From Mariprofundus sp. NF (GTDB lineage Bacteria > Pseudomonadota > Zetaproteobacteria > Mariprofundales > Mariprofundaceae), in the NCBI RefSeq assembly GCF_013387455.1, contig NZ_VWNC01000006.1, positions 124,001 through 188,000 of the forward strand: DNA of 64,000 nucleotides, read 5' to 3'. Position numbers and translations under genes: made by a program. The notes under the pieces are model-generated. The model was not told the DNA's origin, searched no databases, and saw only the letters and a list, made by a program, of their open reading frames with translations. Positions 1 to 9,900 of this stretch are shown here, one piece after another (the first letter of the stretch is position 1; the number at the start of each line of letters is the position of its first letter).

Positions 1-827
1 ATGCCCTGCCATGTCTCGACCATACCAATATCAACTACAGGCCAGCACTCCAACCCGCCCAGATCCTCAATGCCAAGAGTGCAATCGGGCTGATTGGCTG
101 CATAGGCGATAAGCGCCGGAAGTTTCTGTCTTACCTCGACCGGAATCATATCATCGCAGGAGCTAATCTCATCGACAATCAGCCTGCCTAAAAGTGCTTC
201 CATATCACTTTGGGCACTGGCCATATCTGCAGCATGGCGGCCAATCAACGGTAGCCACTGCTCACGTTTGGAGAGCATATCGGCCACCAGTGCAATCAAG
301 GCCGGAGCCTGATGATCATGGTGCAGCAGCAGAATTTCGGCCGTCTCCAGATCACTTCGCAGCAATTGATTCAGTGCCGTTTCAGCCGCCTCACGATAGG
401 CCGCAAAGAGATATTCACCGGGGCGAGGCATCTCGCCCAGCCCTGAGAGCAGTGGCAACTGCTTTGCCAGAGCAAAGGTGAGACTATCAAGTGTCATCAG
501 ACGCAGTCGTGCAGGGTAGTCACAGAGATTCCAGCCCCGCTCTTCAGAGCGCTTTAGCGCCTGCTGCGCCAGCAGCCATGTCTCCAGTTTATGCGACTGA
601 TCGGCAGCAGGTTTGTCCATCGACAACGCCCCTATCACCCGGCCACGCATCTCAGCAGCAGCCTTGCGGGTAAAGGTGAGTGCCAGAATCTCTTCAGGCT
701 CTTCAACAATGGCTAAAAGTGCCAGAATTCGCTGGGTTAGCAGTTCTGTTTTGCCTGAACCTGCCGGTGCCTGCACCAGCACTGACACCTGCGGATCACG
801 GGCAATCAGACGTACTTCGCTACTCAA
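1..827 (-). CDS. AddA/UvrD-type DNA helicase (N-terminal part, runs off the window)
   Basis: This is the N-terminal 275 residues of a superfamily 1 helicase. It begins with a TTG at 827-825 that overlaps the stop of the upstream nuclease gene. The first residues read M-S-S-E-V-R-L-I and lead into a Walker A motif APAGSGKTELLTQRIL, followed by motif Ia LTFTRKAAAEMRGR, both typical of the UvrD/RecB/AddA family. The partner encoded just upstream is an AddB-like nuclease, so the two probably form a helicase-nuclease that processes double-strand breaks for RecA. The C-terminal half, where AddA proteins carry their own nuclease domain, lies outside the window, so the choice between AddA and another UvrD-like protein is inferred from context. 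No ATG or GTG start fits as well. Confidence 0.85.
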   Translation of the reverse strand, partial: MSSEVRLIARDPQVSVLVQAPAGSGKTELLTQRILALLAIVEEPEEILALTFTRKAAAEMRGRVIGALSMDKPAADQSHKLETWLLAQQALKRSEERGWNLCDYPARLRLMTLDSLTFALAKQLPLLSGLGEMPRPGEYLFAAYREAAETALNQLLRSDLETAEILLLHHDHQAPALIALVADMLSKREQWLPLIGRHAADMASAQSDMEALLGRLIVDEISSCDDMIPVEVRQKLPALIAYAANQPDCTLGIEDLGGLECWPVVDIGMVETWQG

Positions 828-3529
828 CTCTCTTCCCCGCTATCGCTAACAAATCCTCGCTCTTCAATTCTGCAGATCGATTCCAGCCCACAGTAGTTAC
901 ACGCCTTCTCATCGCGCGGGGCCACTTCACTACGGCCAGCTACAAACTCAGCGGCCAATGCATTAACCTGCTCACGCCACAGCTGCAGTACCGCATCCCA
1001 ATCATCGGGAGCACCACGCTTACCATCACAGGCAGTCACCCCTTTGATACCACTGCCCTCACCTGAGAGCCCTTCAAAGCCCATCTGACCTGTACGCACA
1101 CGCCCGTATGTCACGACATCCAGCTCTGACAAACCGGCTGCCACGGCATAGAGCGGTAGTTGAGGCTCCTCAATACGCTCCCCCAGCCACTTGCGAAAAC
1201 TCTGCGGCGCTCCGGTTTTATAATCGATGAGGATAGTGCGCCCCTCTTCATCCTCATCAATACGATCCGCCTTGACTCTGATGGTCACCTGCTGTGAACC
1301 ACTTTGCGGCAGTTGCAACGTAAAATCGGCTTCGGTCGCCTTCACCCTGAAACCGGGGCGCAGCAGCTCTGTCTCAAGCCACTCCTCCAGAACCGTTGCC
1401 ATGCGCTTGACTTCAATCGCCTTGATTGCAGAGGTAAGCGACACCCCCTGCTGCTGCCATGCATGCCTGATACTGGCAGCGATCAATAGAGATCTACCCT
1501 CTGCATCCAGCGCTGAGAGTGCAGATCTCGATCTCAGCTGCTGCCAGATATATTCCAGCGCCAGATGAATCAATGAACCTTTGGTTGTCGCCTCAATGCC
1601 GGGTTCGGTCTCATCCAGTTCGGAGATACCCAGCCGCCAGGTGGCGAAACTTCTGAAAGGGCAAGCCGACTGATCGCGAATCAGGGCTGTACCACCACGG
1701 ACACTCTCATCCGCCAGCAGTGGCAGATCGGGTGCATCGGCATACACATCCTGCTCAAGCTGCTGAATCTTTTCAGGCGACACATCAGCCCTCTGTGGTG
1801 GAAGATTCCTGGCAAAAGGTGAAACATGCATCTCCTGTTCATTGCGCAGGGCTGCATAGGAGAGTTCAACAATCGGGGCTGTGTTTAAGAGCTGCTGCCA
1901 GAGCCATGTCGAGTGCTCAAAAGCCAGCTCAGCACGACTGTTGGCGATATTAAATTTCTGCTGCAACACCGGAGGCAACAGCGGCTGTGATCGCACCGGC
2001 ATTGGAAACACCTCTTCATCCAGGCCGATAACATAGAGTTTATCAAAGCTCATGCCGGCCATCTGGCTGATGGGCAACACCGTGATATTGGCATATCGGC
2101 CAGGCTGGCCGAACTGTGTCTCTGAGCAGGCGGAGCGCAGCAGTGAAAGAAAAGAGCTCCAGTTCAAACGTCCGGCCACTGCATCAATCGATACCAGTGA
2201 ACTCAGCGTATCGCGAAAGGCGTTCATCTGGCGAATATCACTACTGCTGCGCGGCTCGCCATCGCTGGAAATCTGCACAAAACCACTCTGTTGCAGCAGG
2301 CCATGCACCCGGCTTACCCACTCCAGCACCGAACAGGCCTTCTCATCCCAGCTTGAGAGCGTTGCAAACAGTGGCTTAAGCTCCGGTAATGCAGCCATCA
2401 TCGGGCTATCGACTATCGTTTGCAGGGATAGCTGATGGCGATTGAGTCGCCGCAGTTGTCGATCAAATTCGCTGCGTGCCATCCGCTCATCTGCATAACC
2501 CTTCAACCATGGCGAGAAGAGAAGCCGTGAAAAATCATTGAATGAAACAGTGCTCTGCGCGGCCATAGCCAACATATGCAGGAGCTGGCTGATCATCGGC
2601 AGATTAGAGAGAGAGGCGGCAGGCATATTCACCGCCTGCAGTTCAGTCTCTGATCCTGCCACCGGCATAAGTGCCGCATTCAAAGCCCTGCATAGCGGTT
2701 TCGTATCTTTGATAGCATCACTCAGAGCCACACCAATACGTATCTGAGGCTCTTCATCAAGGCTGCTTCTGATCCTTTTCGCCAGCAGTTGAAACTCCTC
2801 AGTCTGATCACTGCATGCCGTAAGCACCGGTGTCGCAATCTGCTCACGCTGAATAGATAAAACTGTTGTCCCCGCACCCTGAAGCGCAGAGAGCAGAGCC
2901 TCCTGCATCGGGGTAAAGCGATCGAAACCATCGAGTATCAGCGCTGTCTGGCTTACCCGCCGGGTAATATCGGCCAGCAGATGCTCTGCTTGCATTGCGC
3001 TAAGCGTACGCCCTGCCAATGCCCCACGGCCCAGCTGCTCAGCCATGGCACTGATCCAGCCAGCCAGTGCCTCAGCCTCTTCACCTCCAAAGGCAAGTTC
3101 TCTGGTTTCAATACGATAATCTTTCATCAATGCAAAGGCATCGCGTGCGTGGCGTGCAAGTCCACGCAGGGATGAGGATGAGTGGGAGGCAGAGGAGGAG
3201 CCATCATCGCGAATCACCTGCTCCCAGAGCCTTGTCTCCTGCATGCGGTTCAGTGGCACAGAGAGGTTTGAGTCCTGTGTAGCAAGAGCATTGATCCAGT
3301 CCTGCCAACTTATCACAGCAGGCGTGATGCAGACGCTCTGATCCGAAGCCACTACGCAGGCACGTTTCCATGCCAGTGCCAGCCCGGCGCTGGCGGTGAG
3401 CAGCAATCCCCCTTCACTCAGGGCTGCTGGCAGATCAGCCTCAGCGATAGCCTCTATCTTTAGAGCTACATCGGTCTGTAGAGAAGGTTCGTCAAAAAGA
3501 GAGGGCTGCATCTCCTTCAAATCAGTCAA
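824..3529 (-). CDS. AddB-like exonuclease subunit with PD-(D/E)XK domain
   Basis: A 901-residue protein resembling the AddB half of AddAB or the 'probable DNA repair protein' family paired with UvrD-like helicases. The C-terminal third is a RecB-type nuclease: GSLIH near residues 651-655, an acidic residue in KADRID, the DYK triad in ILIDYKTG near 769, and QLPLY near 790. Cysteines frame the domain, one near 623 (SACPFRS) and three in CNYCGLESIC at 877-886. This is the spacing of the AddB 4Fe-4S cluster. The N-terminal region looks like a helicase-like fold without a clear Walker A motif. The gene starts inside the stop of the upstream membrane-protein gene (ATGA overlap) and is coupled to the helicase downstream, so the set is one transcription unit. 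Confidence 0.85.
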   Translation of the reverse strand: MTDLKEMQPSLFDEPSLQTDVALKIEAIAEADLPAALSEGGLLLTASAGLALAWKRACVVASDQSVCITPAVISWQDWINALATQDSNLSVPLNRMQETRLWEQVIRDDGSSSASHSSSSLRGLARHARDAFALMKDYRIETRELAFGGEEAEALAGWISAMAEQLGRGALAGRTLSAMQAEHLLADITRRVSQTALILDGFDRFTPMQEALLSALQGAGTTVLSIQREQIATPVLTACSDQTEEFQLLAKRIRSSLDEEPQIRIGVALSDAIKDTKPLCRALNAALMPVAGSETELQAVNMPAASLSNLPMISQLLHMLAMAAQSTVSFNDFSRLLFSPWLKGYADERMARSEFDRQLRRLNRHQLSLQTIVDSPMMAALPELKPLFATLSSWDEKACSVLEWVSRVHGLLQQSGFVQISSDGEPRSSSDIRQMNAFRDTLSSLVSIDAVAGRLNWSSFLSLLRSACSETQFGQPGRYANITVLPISQMAGMSFDKLYVIGLDEEVFPMPVRSQPLLPPVLQQKFNIANSRAELAFEHSTWLWQQLLNTAPIVELSYAALRNEQEMHVSPFARNLPPQRADVSPEKIQQLEQDVYADAPDLPLLADESVRGGTALIRDQSACPFRSFATWRLGISELDETEPGIEATTKGSLIHLALEYIWQQLRSRSALSALDAEGRSLLIAASIRHAWQQQGVSLTSAIKAIEVKRMATVLEEWLETELLRPGFRVKATEADFTLQLPQSGSQQVTIRVKADRIDEDEEGRTILIDYKTGAPQSFRKWLGERIEEPQLPLYAVAAGLSELDVVTYGRVRTGQMGFEGLSGEGSGIKGVTACDGKRGAPDDWDAVLQLWREQVNALAAEFVAGRSEVAPRDEKACNYCGLESICRIEERGFVSDSGEES

Positions 3530-3870
3530 TCAGAGGCTGGCGCTTTCGGCTGCCAATGACCCGGAATGATCTTGCCGGAATCATCGGTATAGGCAGGTAC
3601 ATACTCCTGCGGCACAACATCATCTTTATTTTGCAGCTCCAGAAACACCGTAACGGCACAGGTCATACTGATCATGACAACAATAATCACAAACCAGTTC
3701 GGATGCCTGTGGTTATGGATCGGCGTGATATCGATGATCTTCTGCTCAAGCTCTTTTTCATGGCGGCTCTTCAACCATACCATGCCGATCAATACCAGAT
3801 TACGCGCAATAAACATCAGCAGTGCAGGGCCAATAAAAAATACGATTGAGACAAGTAAATTCCTGAACAT
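3526..3870 (-). CDS. small membrane protein of unknown function
   Basis: A 114-residue protein with two predicted membrane segments, at about residues 5-33 and 60-80, separated by a charged stretch rich in Lys, Glu and His. A short Pro-rich tail follows. I do not recognise the family. The gene sits between the DUF1841 gene and the AddB-like gene, sharing one base (TAATG) with the former and four (ATGA) with the latter. It is therefore translationally coupled to the repair genes, but nothing in the sequence indicates a role in repair. Confidence 0.75.
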   Translation of the reverse strand: MFRNLLVSIVFFIGPALLMFIARNLVLIGMVWLKSRHEKELEQKIIDITPIHNHRHPNWFVIIVVMISMTCAVTVFLELQNKDDVVPQEYVPAYTDDSGKIIPGHWQPKAPASD

Positions 3871-4316
3871 TAGATCACCAACTCCTTCATACGCCGGGCA
3901 TAGGCTTCCACATCCGGTTCTTGCCCTGCACGCTGCGCGTAGTAAACCGTTTCCGCCAGAATCTCCAGCAGCTTGTGTAGTGCATCATGACGATCCATCT
4001 TTTTCACTGTCAGCAGATGAACCATCGCATTGGCTGCTTGCGGGGGCTGCTTGGTCGCCAGCTGCTCCTCCAGAGCCAGATGCAGAGAGAGGTGCAGATA
4101 GGGATTCATACCATCATTCACCTCAAAATCACGCTCGAGAAAATCTTCCATATCATCAAAGAAGTGGTGATATTCAGGATGCATCTCAATCACCCGTGCG
4201 ATACGCACCTCAAGGGCATTGATCGGAAGATCGGCCTGCGCCTTGTGCCATGCATCCCAGAAAATCTGTCTGTGTGCCCTGAGCATCTCTCTGCTCGGCC
4301 CTTCCTGTTCAGTCAT
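3870..4316 (-). CDS. DUF1841 family protein
   Basis: A 148-residue soluble, mainly helical protein. The segments IFWDAWHKA, HPEYHHFF, NPYLHLSLHLALEEQL and ETVYYAQRAG match the DUF1841 family found in beta- and gammaproteobacteria, whose function is unknown. The conserved histidines and acidic residues (HLSLHLALEEQ) could bind a metal, but that is inference. A strong ribosome site (GGAGG, four bases before the ATG) supports the start. It is the first gene of a four-gene overlapping unit that ends with the AddAB-like genes. Confidence 0.85.
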   Translation of the reverse strand: MTEQEGPSREMLRAHRQIFWDAWHKAQADLPINALEVRIARVIEMHPEYHHFFDDMEDFLERDFEVNDGMNPYLHLSLHLALEEQLATKQPPQAANAMVHLLTVKKMDRHDALHKLLEILAETVYYAQRAGQEPDVEAYARRMKELVI

Positions 4317-4325
4317 TCATCCTCC

Positions 4326-4357
4326 AAACTATCATGCTGCCAAACTATCATGCTGCC
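4326..4357. repeat. 16-bp direct tandem duplication
   Basis: The unit AAACTATCATGCTGCC occurs twice in direct succession, and the first five bases of a third unit follow. It lies just upstream of the DUF1841 gene, in the divergent region shared with the lipase. It is probably a slippage product, though it could duplicate an upstream control site. Confidence 0.8.
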
Positions 4358-4424
4358 AAACTGTAACACGATCCGGGCAATGATAAACGTGAACGATTCG
4401 CTTCACGAAGCAAAAAAAATCAGT

Positions 4425-4453
4425 TTGGCACTTTCTCAAATGCTAACTATGAT
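4425..4453 (+). promoter_or_regulatory. sigma-70-type promoter of the lipase gene
   Basis: TTGGCA at 4425-4430 and TATGAT at 4448-4453 are separated by exactly 17 bases and lie about 35 bases before the lipase start. This is the best promoter match seen by eye in the window. A short dyad (GCTTC-AC-GAAGC) lies just upstream at about 4400-4411. Confidence 0.6.
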
Positions 4454-4486
4454 AATAGGAAATGTACTTGCATGGGAGAGAAAGCG

Positions 4487-5413
4487 ATGAACGCTCTTGT
4501 ACCAAAACCACTTCCAACAGACCGCTCCTTTGACGGACTGTTTGCAGCCAACACAACCTATGACTATTTCAGGGACTGCGATAGCCACCCCTTCCGCTAT
4601 ACCTCAAACAGTTATCAATCGGTCAATGGCTGGTGGCTGGCCGAAGCATCTCTGCTGGTTTATGTGCGTGACCGGAGTTTCGTAGCAGAAAAACTGAAAA
4701 GTGCCGGGCTTCCTCATTGTCACTTCTTTGAAAACAGGGGTACCCAGAGTTTTGTAGCGCATAATGAGAACTTTGCCATCATCTGCTTTCGCGGCACGGA
4801 AGTGAGTGAAATTGAGGATATTGTTACCGATCTGGATCTCCCCTTATCAGCGCATGATGGCAGAGGCTTGGTACATCGTGGATTCAAAAAAGCACTGGAT
4901 CTGGTCTGGAATATGACTGATTGCGATAGCCATAATATGCTCAACCATCTCAACACAATATGTTCCGAAAACTCCGGATTAACGCTCTGGTTCACCGGCC
5001 ATAGCCTGGGCGCAGCCCTGGCCACACTGGCTGCAGAACGATCTCCCAAGGCAGATGGTCTCTATACCTTCGGCTCACCTCGGGTAGGAGACCATGATTT
5101 TGCCGATAACTACACAACGGCCACCTATCGCTTTGTGAACAACAACGATATTGTAACCATGGTACCGCCCGCCATTAGCTACCGGCATATTGGCCAGTTA
5201 AAATATATCGATGATGCAGGCCTTATTCACGATAATCCGAACTGCTGGTTACAGATGAAAAACCGCATTACCGGCCATGTCGGTCACCTCGGCGACCTCT
5301 TCAACAGCTGGAGCCATGGTGACCTGGATGCCATCCCCAGCGACTACCTTAATGATCACGCGCCGATCTATTATGTGGTGCGCATCTGGAACAGCTACAT
5401 CAAAGATCGATGA
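4487..5413 (+). CDS. class 3 lipase family protein
   Basis: An alpha/beta hydrolase of the fungal-type class 3 lipase family, predicted to hydrolyse acylglycerols or other esters. The nucleophile elbow TGHSLGAALA places the catalytic serine at residue 173. Upstream, IICFRGTE is the conserved strand and oxyanion region; FVNNNDIVTMVPP holds the likely catalytic aspartate, and a histidine near the C-terminus completes the triad. I chose the ATG at 4487 because GGAGAG precedes it by six bases; an in-frame ATG at 4472 would add five residues. No signal peptide is visible, so the enzyme is probably cytoplasmic or leaves by a non-Sec route. It has its own promoter. Confidence 0.85.
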   Translation: MNALVPKPLPTDRSFDGLFAANTTYDYFRDCDSHPFRYTSNSYQSVNGWWLAEASLLVYVRDRSFVAEKLKSAGLPHCHFFENRGTQSFVAHNENFAIICFRGTEVSEIEDIVTDLDLPLSAHDGRGLVHRGFKKALDLVWNMTDCDSHNMLNHLNTICSENSGLTLWFTGHSLGAALATLAAERSPKADGLYTFGSPRVGDHDFADNYTTATYRFVNNNDIVTMVPPAISYRHIGQLKYIDDAGLIHDNPNCWLQMKNRITGHVGHLGDLFNSWSHGDLDAIPSDYLNDHAPIYYVVRIWNSYIKDR

Positions 5414-5445
5414 TCTCCTGCTACAGGTTTTATCGCATTTAGTTC

Positions 5446-5919
5446 ATGATCGGGGCCATGCAAAGGCTTCACCTTAAAATTCCGCCACCGATTGTGGCAC
5501 TGCTGTGCGGATTGATGATCTGGGGTTTAAGCATTGTATTGCCCCTGCACCACGTTGATGCAGAGATCAGAAACAGTATCGCCTACATACTGCTTGGCAT
5601 GGCTGGAGTCATCGATGTTTGGGCGTTGATCAGCTTCAGACTGGCTAAAACCACGATTGACCCCCGTTATCCGCATAAAACATCAACCATCGTCTCAACG
5701 GGCATCTACAGATATACAAGGAACCCGATGTATCTCGGTTTAGCCTTTATTCTCTCAGCACTGAGTATCTGGCTTGGTGCCAGATTAGGGCTGTTTGTAG
5801 TTGCAGCATTTATCCTCTACATCAATAAATTTCAGATCGAACAGGAAGAGAAGGCGCTGGAGAAGCAGTTCGGCGACAGTTATCTGACCTATAAGGCTCG
5901 CGTCCGCCGCTGGATATAA
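5446..5919 (+). CDS. isoprenylcysteine carboxyl methyltransferase/PEMT-like membrane protein
   Basis: A 157-residue integral membrane protein with four or five hydrophobic segments. The signature GIYRYTRNPMYLG, followed by a hydrophobic hairpin and then QEEKALEKQFGDSYLTYKARVRRW, is typical of the ICMT/phospholipid methyltransferase group, which uses SAM at the membrane. The natural substrate of these small bacterial members is unknown. The start is uncertain: the ATG at 5446 and one at 5458 both lack a strong ribosome site. The gene follows the lipase by 32 bases and is probably co-transcribed. A second family member lies at 41618. Confidence 0.8.
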   Translation: MIGAMQRLHLKIPPPIVALLCGLMIWGLSIVLPLHHVDAEIRNSIAYILLGMAGVIDVWALISFRLAKTTIDPRYPHKTSTIVSTGIYRYTRNPMYLGLAFILSALSIWLGARLGLFVVAAFILYINKFQIEQEEKALEKQFGDSYLTYKARVRRWI

Positions 5920-5926
5920 CCCCTTT

Positions 5927-6685
5927 TCAATTTGCAGGAGCTCTCTCCGCCATGGCCAACCTGCTGCTGCTTGCAACCAGAAGCAGCGACCAGAAACTCT
6001 CTACCCCATCAAGACCAGGTCCTTTGTAGGCCACGAGGTTACTCTCAAGTGATTGCTGTCCGGAAATAAGGAGGCGGACGGGTGAAATAATTGCTGACAT
6101 CCATGAATCAAGGCTCACTGTGTATTCCACACAATCTATCGACCCTTCCCCTGCCACAACTGAACGCAACTCGCCTCTTCTGGCCTTCAGCTCGTATACC
6201 TTGCCATCGTTATAGTTAATAGCTGAAAATTTGATGTTTGGATCACCCCCTGTAGTGAGTCTGGAGGCCAGCAACTGAGGCAGTGCGCCCAGATCATAGA
6301 GGTTGGTGTGCCAAATATTGAGCTCTACTGTTTTTCCTCCCTCAAACCGGCGATAGAGCGTCGGGGTATCAATCAGTGTGCTGTATCTAATTTCAATACG
6401 TTGACCATTGCGGTGATTTTCTCGCGAGGTATAGAGAGGCCTCAGATCAGAACGGCGAATCAGATGGTCAGCGTTCATGCCCTGCCCCTGCCAACTGACG
6501 CGCCAGGCAGGAACGCCCTGAAAAGTATCCTGCTCCACACGATAACTGAACGCTGTTTTGCTTAGCCCCTGCTTCTGGTAGATAAATTCTCCGGTCACCA
6601 CTGATGCATGGGCTTCCAACATCAAACCTGAAATCAACTGCACTGCAGCGGATATCGCAATAAGGGTCAGAAAGAGAGATCGCAT
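5927..6685 (-). CDS. exported protein, DUF3108-like
   Basis: A 252-residue protein with a clear signal peptide (charged start, hydrophobic core, predicted cut after AHA near residue 27). The rest is beta-rich and resembles exported DUF3108-type proteins: a strand with YRVEQD, then W-x-V-x-W, then LRPLYTSRENHRNGQ, then a C-terminal block with DCVEYTVSLD. Function is unknown; similar proteins are thought to act in the periplasm. AAGGAG seven bases before the ATG supports the start. The gene is convergent with the methyltransferase at 5446, eight bases away. Confidence 0.65.
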   Translation of the reverse strand: MRSLFLTLIAISAAVQLISGLMLEAHASVVTGEFIYQKQGLSKTAFSYRVEQDTFQGVPAWRVSWQGQGMNADHLIRRSDLRPLYTSRENHRNGQRIEIRYSTLIDTPTLYRRFEGGKTVELNIWHTNLYDLGALPQLLASRLTTGGDPNIKFSAINYNDGKVYELKARRGELRSVVAGEGSIDCVEYTVSLDSWMSAIISPVRLLISGQQSLESNLVAYKGPGLDGVESFWSLLLVASSSRLAMAERAPAN

Positions 6686-6953
6686 AGGCTTGCTCCTTAG
6701 CTAGCGTAGCTACTTAACAGATCAGGAGCATAGATCTCGCCAAACAACACCTGCTCTATTTAGAGTCTCACAGAACAGCCATAACTAACTGACAATATTA
6801 CATATTCAAATATCACACAGCCAATTGAGACGAACATCAGCGAGGGAAACTCTTTCCCCTTCCGGCAACATCTACCCTGTAATATAATGCAACAATATTT
6901 ACACTCTTTTTTTCTGCCAACAGCCGTGCAGATCATCATGGACGCCATGGTGA

Positions 6954-9900
6954 TTATGAATTCAGTTTATCCCTGAGCGCCTGACTTAATTCCGAAATGG
7001 CCAGTGGTTTAGCAAGCACTTTTTCAGCTTGAAATTCATCGCTTTCACCCATCGCACTGACCTTGTTGTAACCTGTAGCAAATATCGCTTTCACATCCGG
7101 ATTAATCCGACGCATCTCTTTCAGCGCCTCCATGCCGCCCATTCTTGGCATCACCACATCGAGCAGTAAGAGATCAATATGATCCTGATGCTCGCTGTAA
7201 ACCGAGATAGCCTCCAGACCATCTGTAGCAGTCAGCACATGGTAATTGAGCCCCTCCAGAAGCTCTTTTCCCACCTCCAGCACGATCTGGTTATCATCGA
7301 CAAGCAGAATCGTTTCACCCTTACCATCAACCACTTCATCCGAATCCACGCATATATCCAGATCAGCTTTGAGATCGACAAGCGGCAGGTAAACCTTCAA
7401 TACCGTTCCAATGCCGTCCTCTCCCGGCAGTGCAAATATCCAGCCGCCATGTGTCTTCACCGCACCATAGGACATTGAAAGCCCGAGCCCTGTGCCTTTA
7501 CCCGCCTCTTTGGTGGTATAAAATGGCTCGAAAATATGCTCGCGATGCTCATCGCTAATACCGCAACCGTTATCCATCACCGTGATACATGCATACTCGC
7601 CATTTTTCACCTGACCGGGTTTTGCTTTGCTTTTGTTACGAACAAGTTCATGGCTCAAAATCAGACTGATCTGCGGATTTTCAACGCCCTCAAGCGCATC
7701 ACGGGCATTGTTCATCAAATTCATCAACATCTGCTGCAGTTGATTAATATCACCCCTGATTTTCAATCCGCTCTCTTCAACCAGCTGTTTAATTTCAATA
7801 TTTTCAGGAATAGCGACACGATGCAGTTTGATGATCTCTTTCAGGAAGGGTGCAATCGAAAGTGTACCCATATTCACCACCCCTTTTCGGGAGAAAGCGA
7901 GCAGCTGCTGGATGGTTCCTGCAGCAGAAAAAGCGAGTTTCTCGGCACTTTTAACATTGCCTATCACATCAAGCTCGGAGGATTTCTTTCTAGCCAGATA
8001 GAGATTACTGGTGATGCCAGCCAGGGCATTATTGAAGTCATGGGCAATGCCACCCACCAGCGTGCCAATCGCCTCCATCTTCTGGGCCTGCTGAAACTGG
8101 ACCTCCAGATCTTCGTACTCTTTAAGGTTCTGCTGTACACCTACATAGTGAGTCACATTATCTTCTTCATCTCTAATCGGCGAAATAGTCAGCAGCGCTG
8201 GATAAAGAGTCTCATCCTTTCTCTGATCGATGATCCTGCCCTGCCATACCTCGCCTTTAGTAAGTGTGCCCCACATTGACTCATAAAACTCATCACTCTG
8301 TTTACCGCTATTTAACACACGTGGGTTTTTGCCGAGGATATCCGCTTCATCGTAACCTGTAATACGGCTGTAGGCTGAGTTGATGTACTCGATGGTGCCA
8401 TTGGCATCGGTGATCACCACCCCTTCACCTGCCTGTTCAATGGCCTGCGATAGTTTATTCAGCTTCTCTACCGCCAGCCTGCTCTCGGTAATATCTTCAC
8501 CCGATGATAACAGGCCGGTGATATTGCCATGCCGGTCAGTGAGCAGGGCATTATGAAATGCAAGAATTCGCTGCTCTCCTGATTTGGTGATCACAGAGTT
8601 CTCGTAGTATTTCATCAGTTCATGGCCACCAGAGATAATCTGATCAAACACACTCCTGACCTCTTCAACAGACTCTTTCGGCAGGCAGACCTCAAACCAG
8701 CTCTGATGCAGCAGTTCACTCTCTTCATAACCGAGAATATCCAAACCTTCGCGATTAATCAGCGTAACGCGCCCCTGAGGATCAAGTACAACCATCATTA
8801 CACCGGCAACATCGAGATATTTCTGCGCCAGATTCCGCTCCTTCAGGATAAGTTCTTCAGCCTCGCGCCGCTCGGTAATATCTCGTGCGACAGCGTAAAC
8901 CGTTCCATCCAATCCGGGCGCAGAGACCCACTCCAGCCAACGATAACCACCATTCTTACAACGATATCGGTTGGAAAATTGAAAAACCTTCTTACCTTGA
9001 ACGAGAGTAGCTGCGACCTCGTGCGTATTTTTCTGGTCTTCAGGGTGTACAAACTCGAAATACGGCCTGGAGAGCAGCTCATCATCCGAGTACCCCAGAA
9101 CATTGCTCCATGTATTATTAATTTTTTTGAAATAACCATCCGGCGTTGCCACACAGACCATATCGGGTACCAGATCAAAAAATGTCTCCAACTCATCCTT
9201 GGACTGCCTGACCTGTGCATCAAGGCTTTTACGTTCTGAAATATCCTCAACTGCAGAGATAAAGTAGTCCGGCTCTCCATTGGCTTTGGATAATAGTGAC
9301 ACCGTCAGATTCACCCAAATGATGGTGCCATCTTTGCGAAAGTAGCGTTTCTCCATGCTGTATTGATTGATCTCACCAGCAAGCATCTGCTCAACAAAAT
9401 GCATATCAGTATTGAGATCATCTGGGTGGGTGATATCCTGAAAAGTCAGCTTTAAAAGCTCCTCTTCACTGTAACCTACGATGTCACAAAGTGCCTGATT
9501 CACCCGCAGCCATGAACCATCAGGAGCCACATGCGCCAGCCCCATCGCAGCCTCGGCAAAGGTGGCGGCAAAGCGGGTTTCACTCTCAAGCAGCTCTTTG
9601 GTTTTGATTGCAACCTTGCGACGTAACATCAGGTTCCAGATAAATCCGATCAGAACAATCAGCACAAGAATGATAACAGCAGTTAAAATCAGTTTGATAA
9701 GCTCTGCATTTTTATCTTCACGTGGATCGACATGGCCAAACCACTTGTCATAGATTTGATCATATTCACCACTGGCTTTGACCAGTACCAGACCACGATC
9801 AAGATGTTCTAAAAGTTCTCTGTCACCTTCATGCACAGCAAAGGAGTAACCTTTACCATATGCCTCAAGCGGCTCTCCAAAAGGTTCAATGTTATCTATG

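Noticed and set aside
6760-6948. Minus-strand open frame of 62 codons between the receptor kinase and the DUF3108-like gene
   Set aside because: Cys-rich, low-complexity translation without a ribosome site or family match; it reads as intergenic sequence.
7536-8279. Plus-strand frame of 247 codons inside the receptor kinase
   Set aside because: Antisense to conserved ATPase and PAS motifs; no domain signature of its own.
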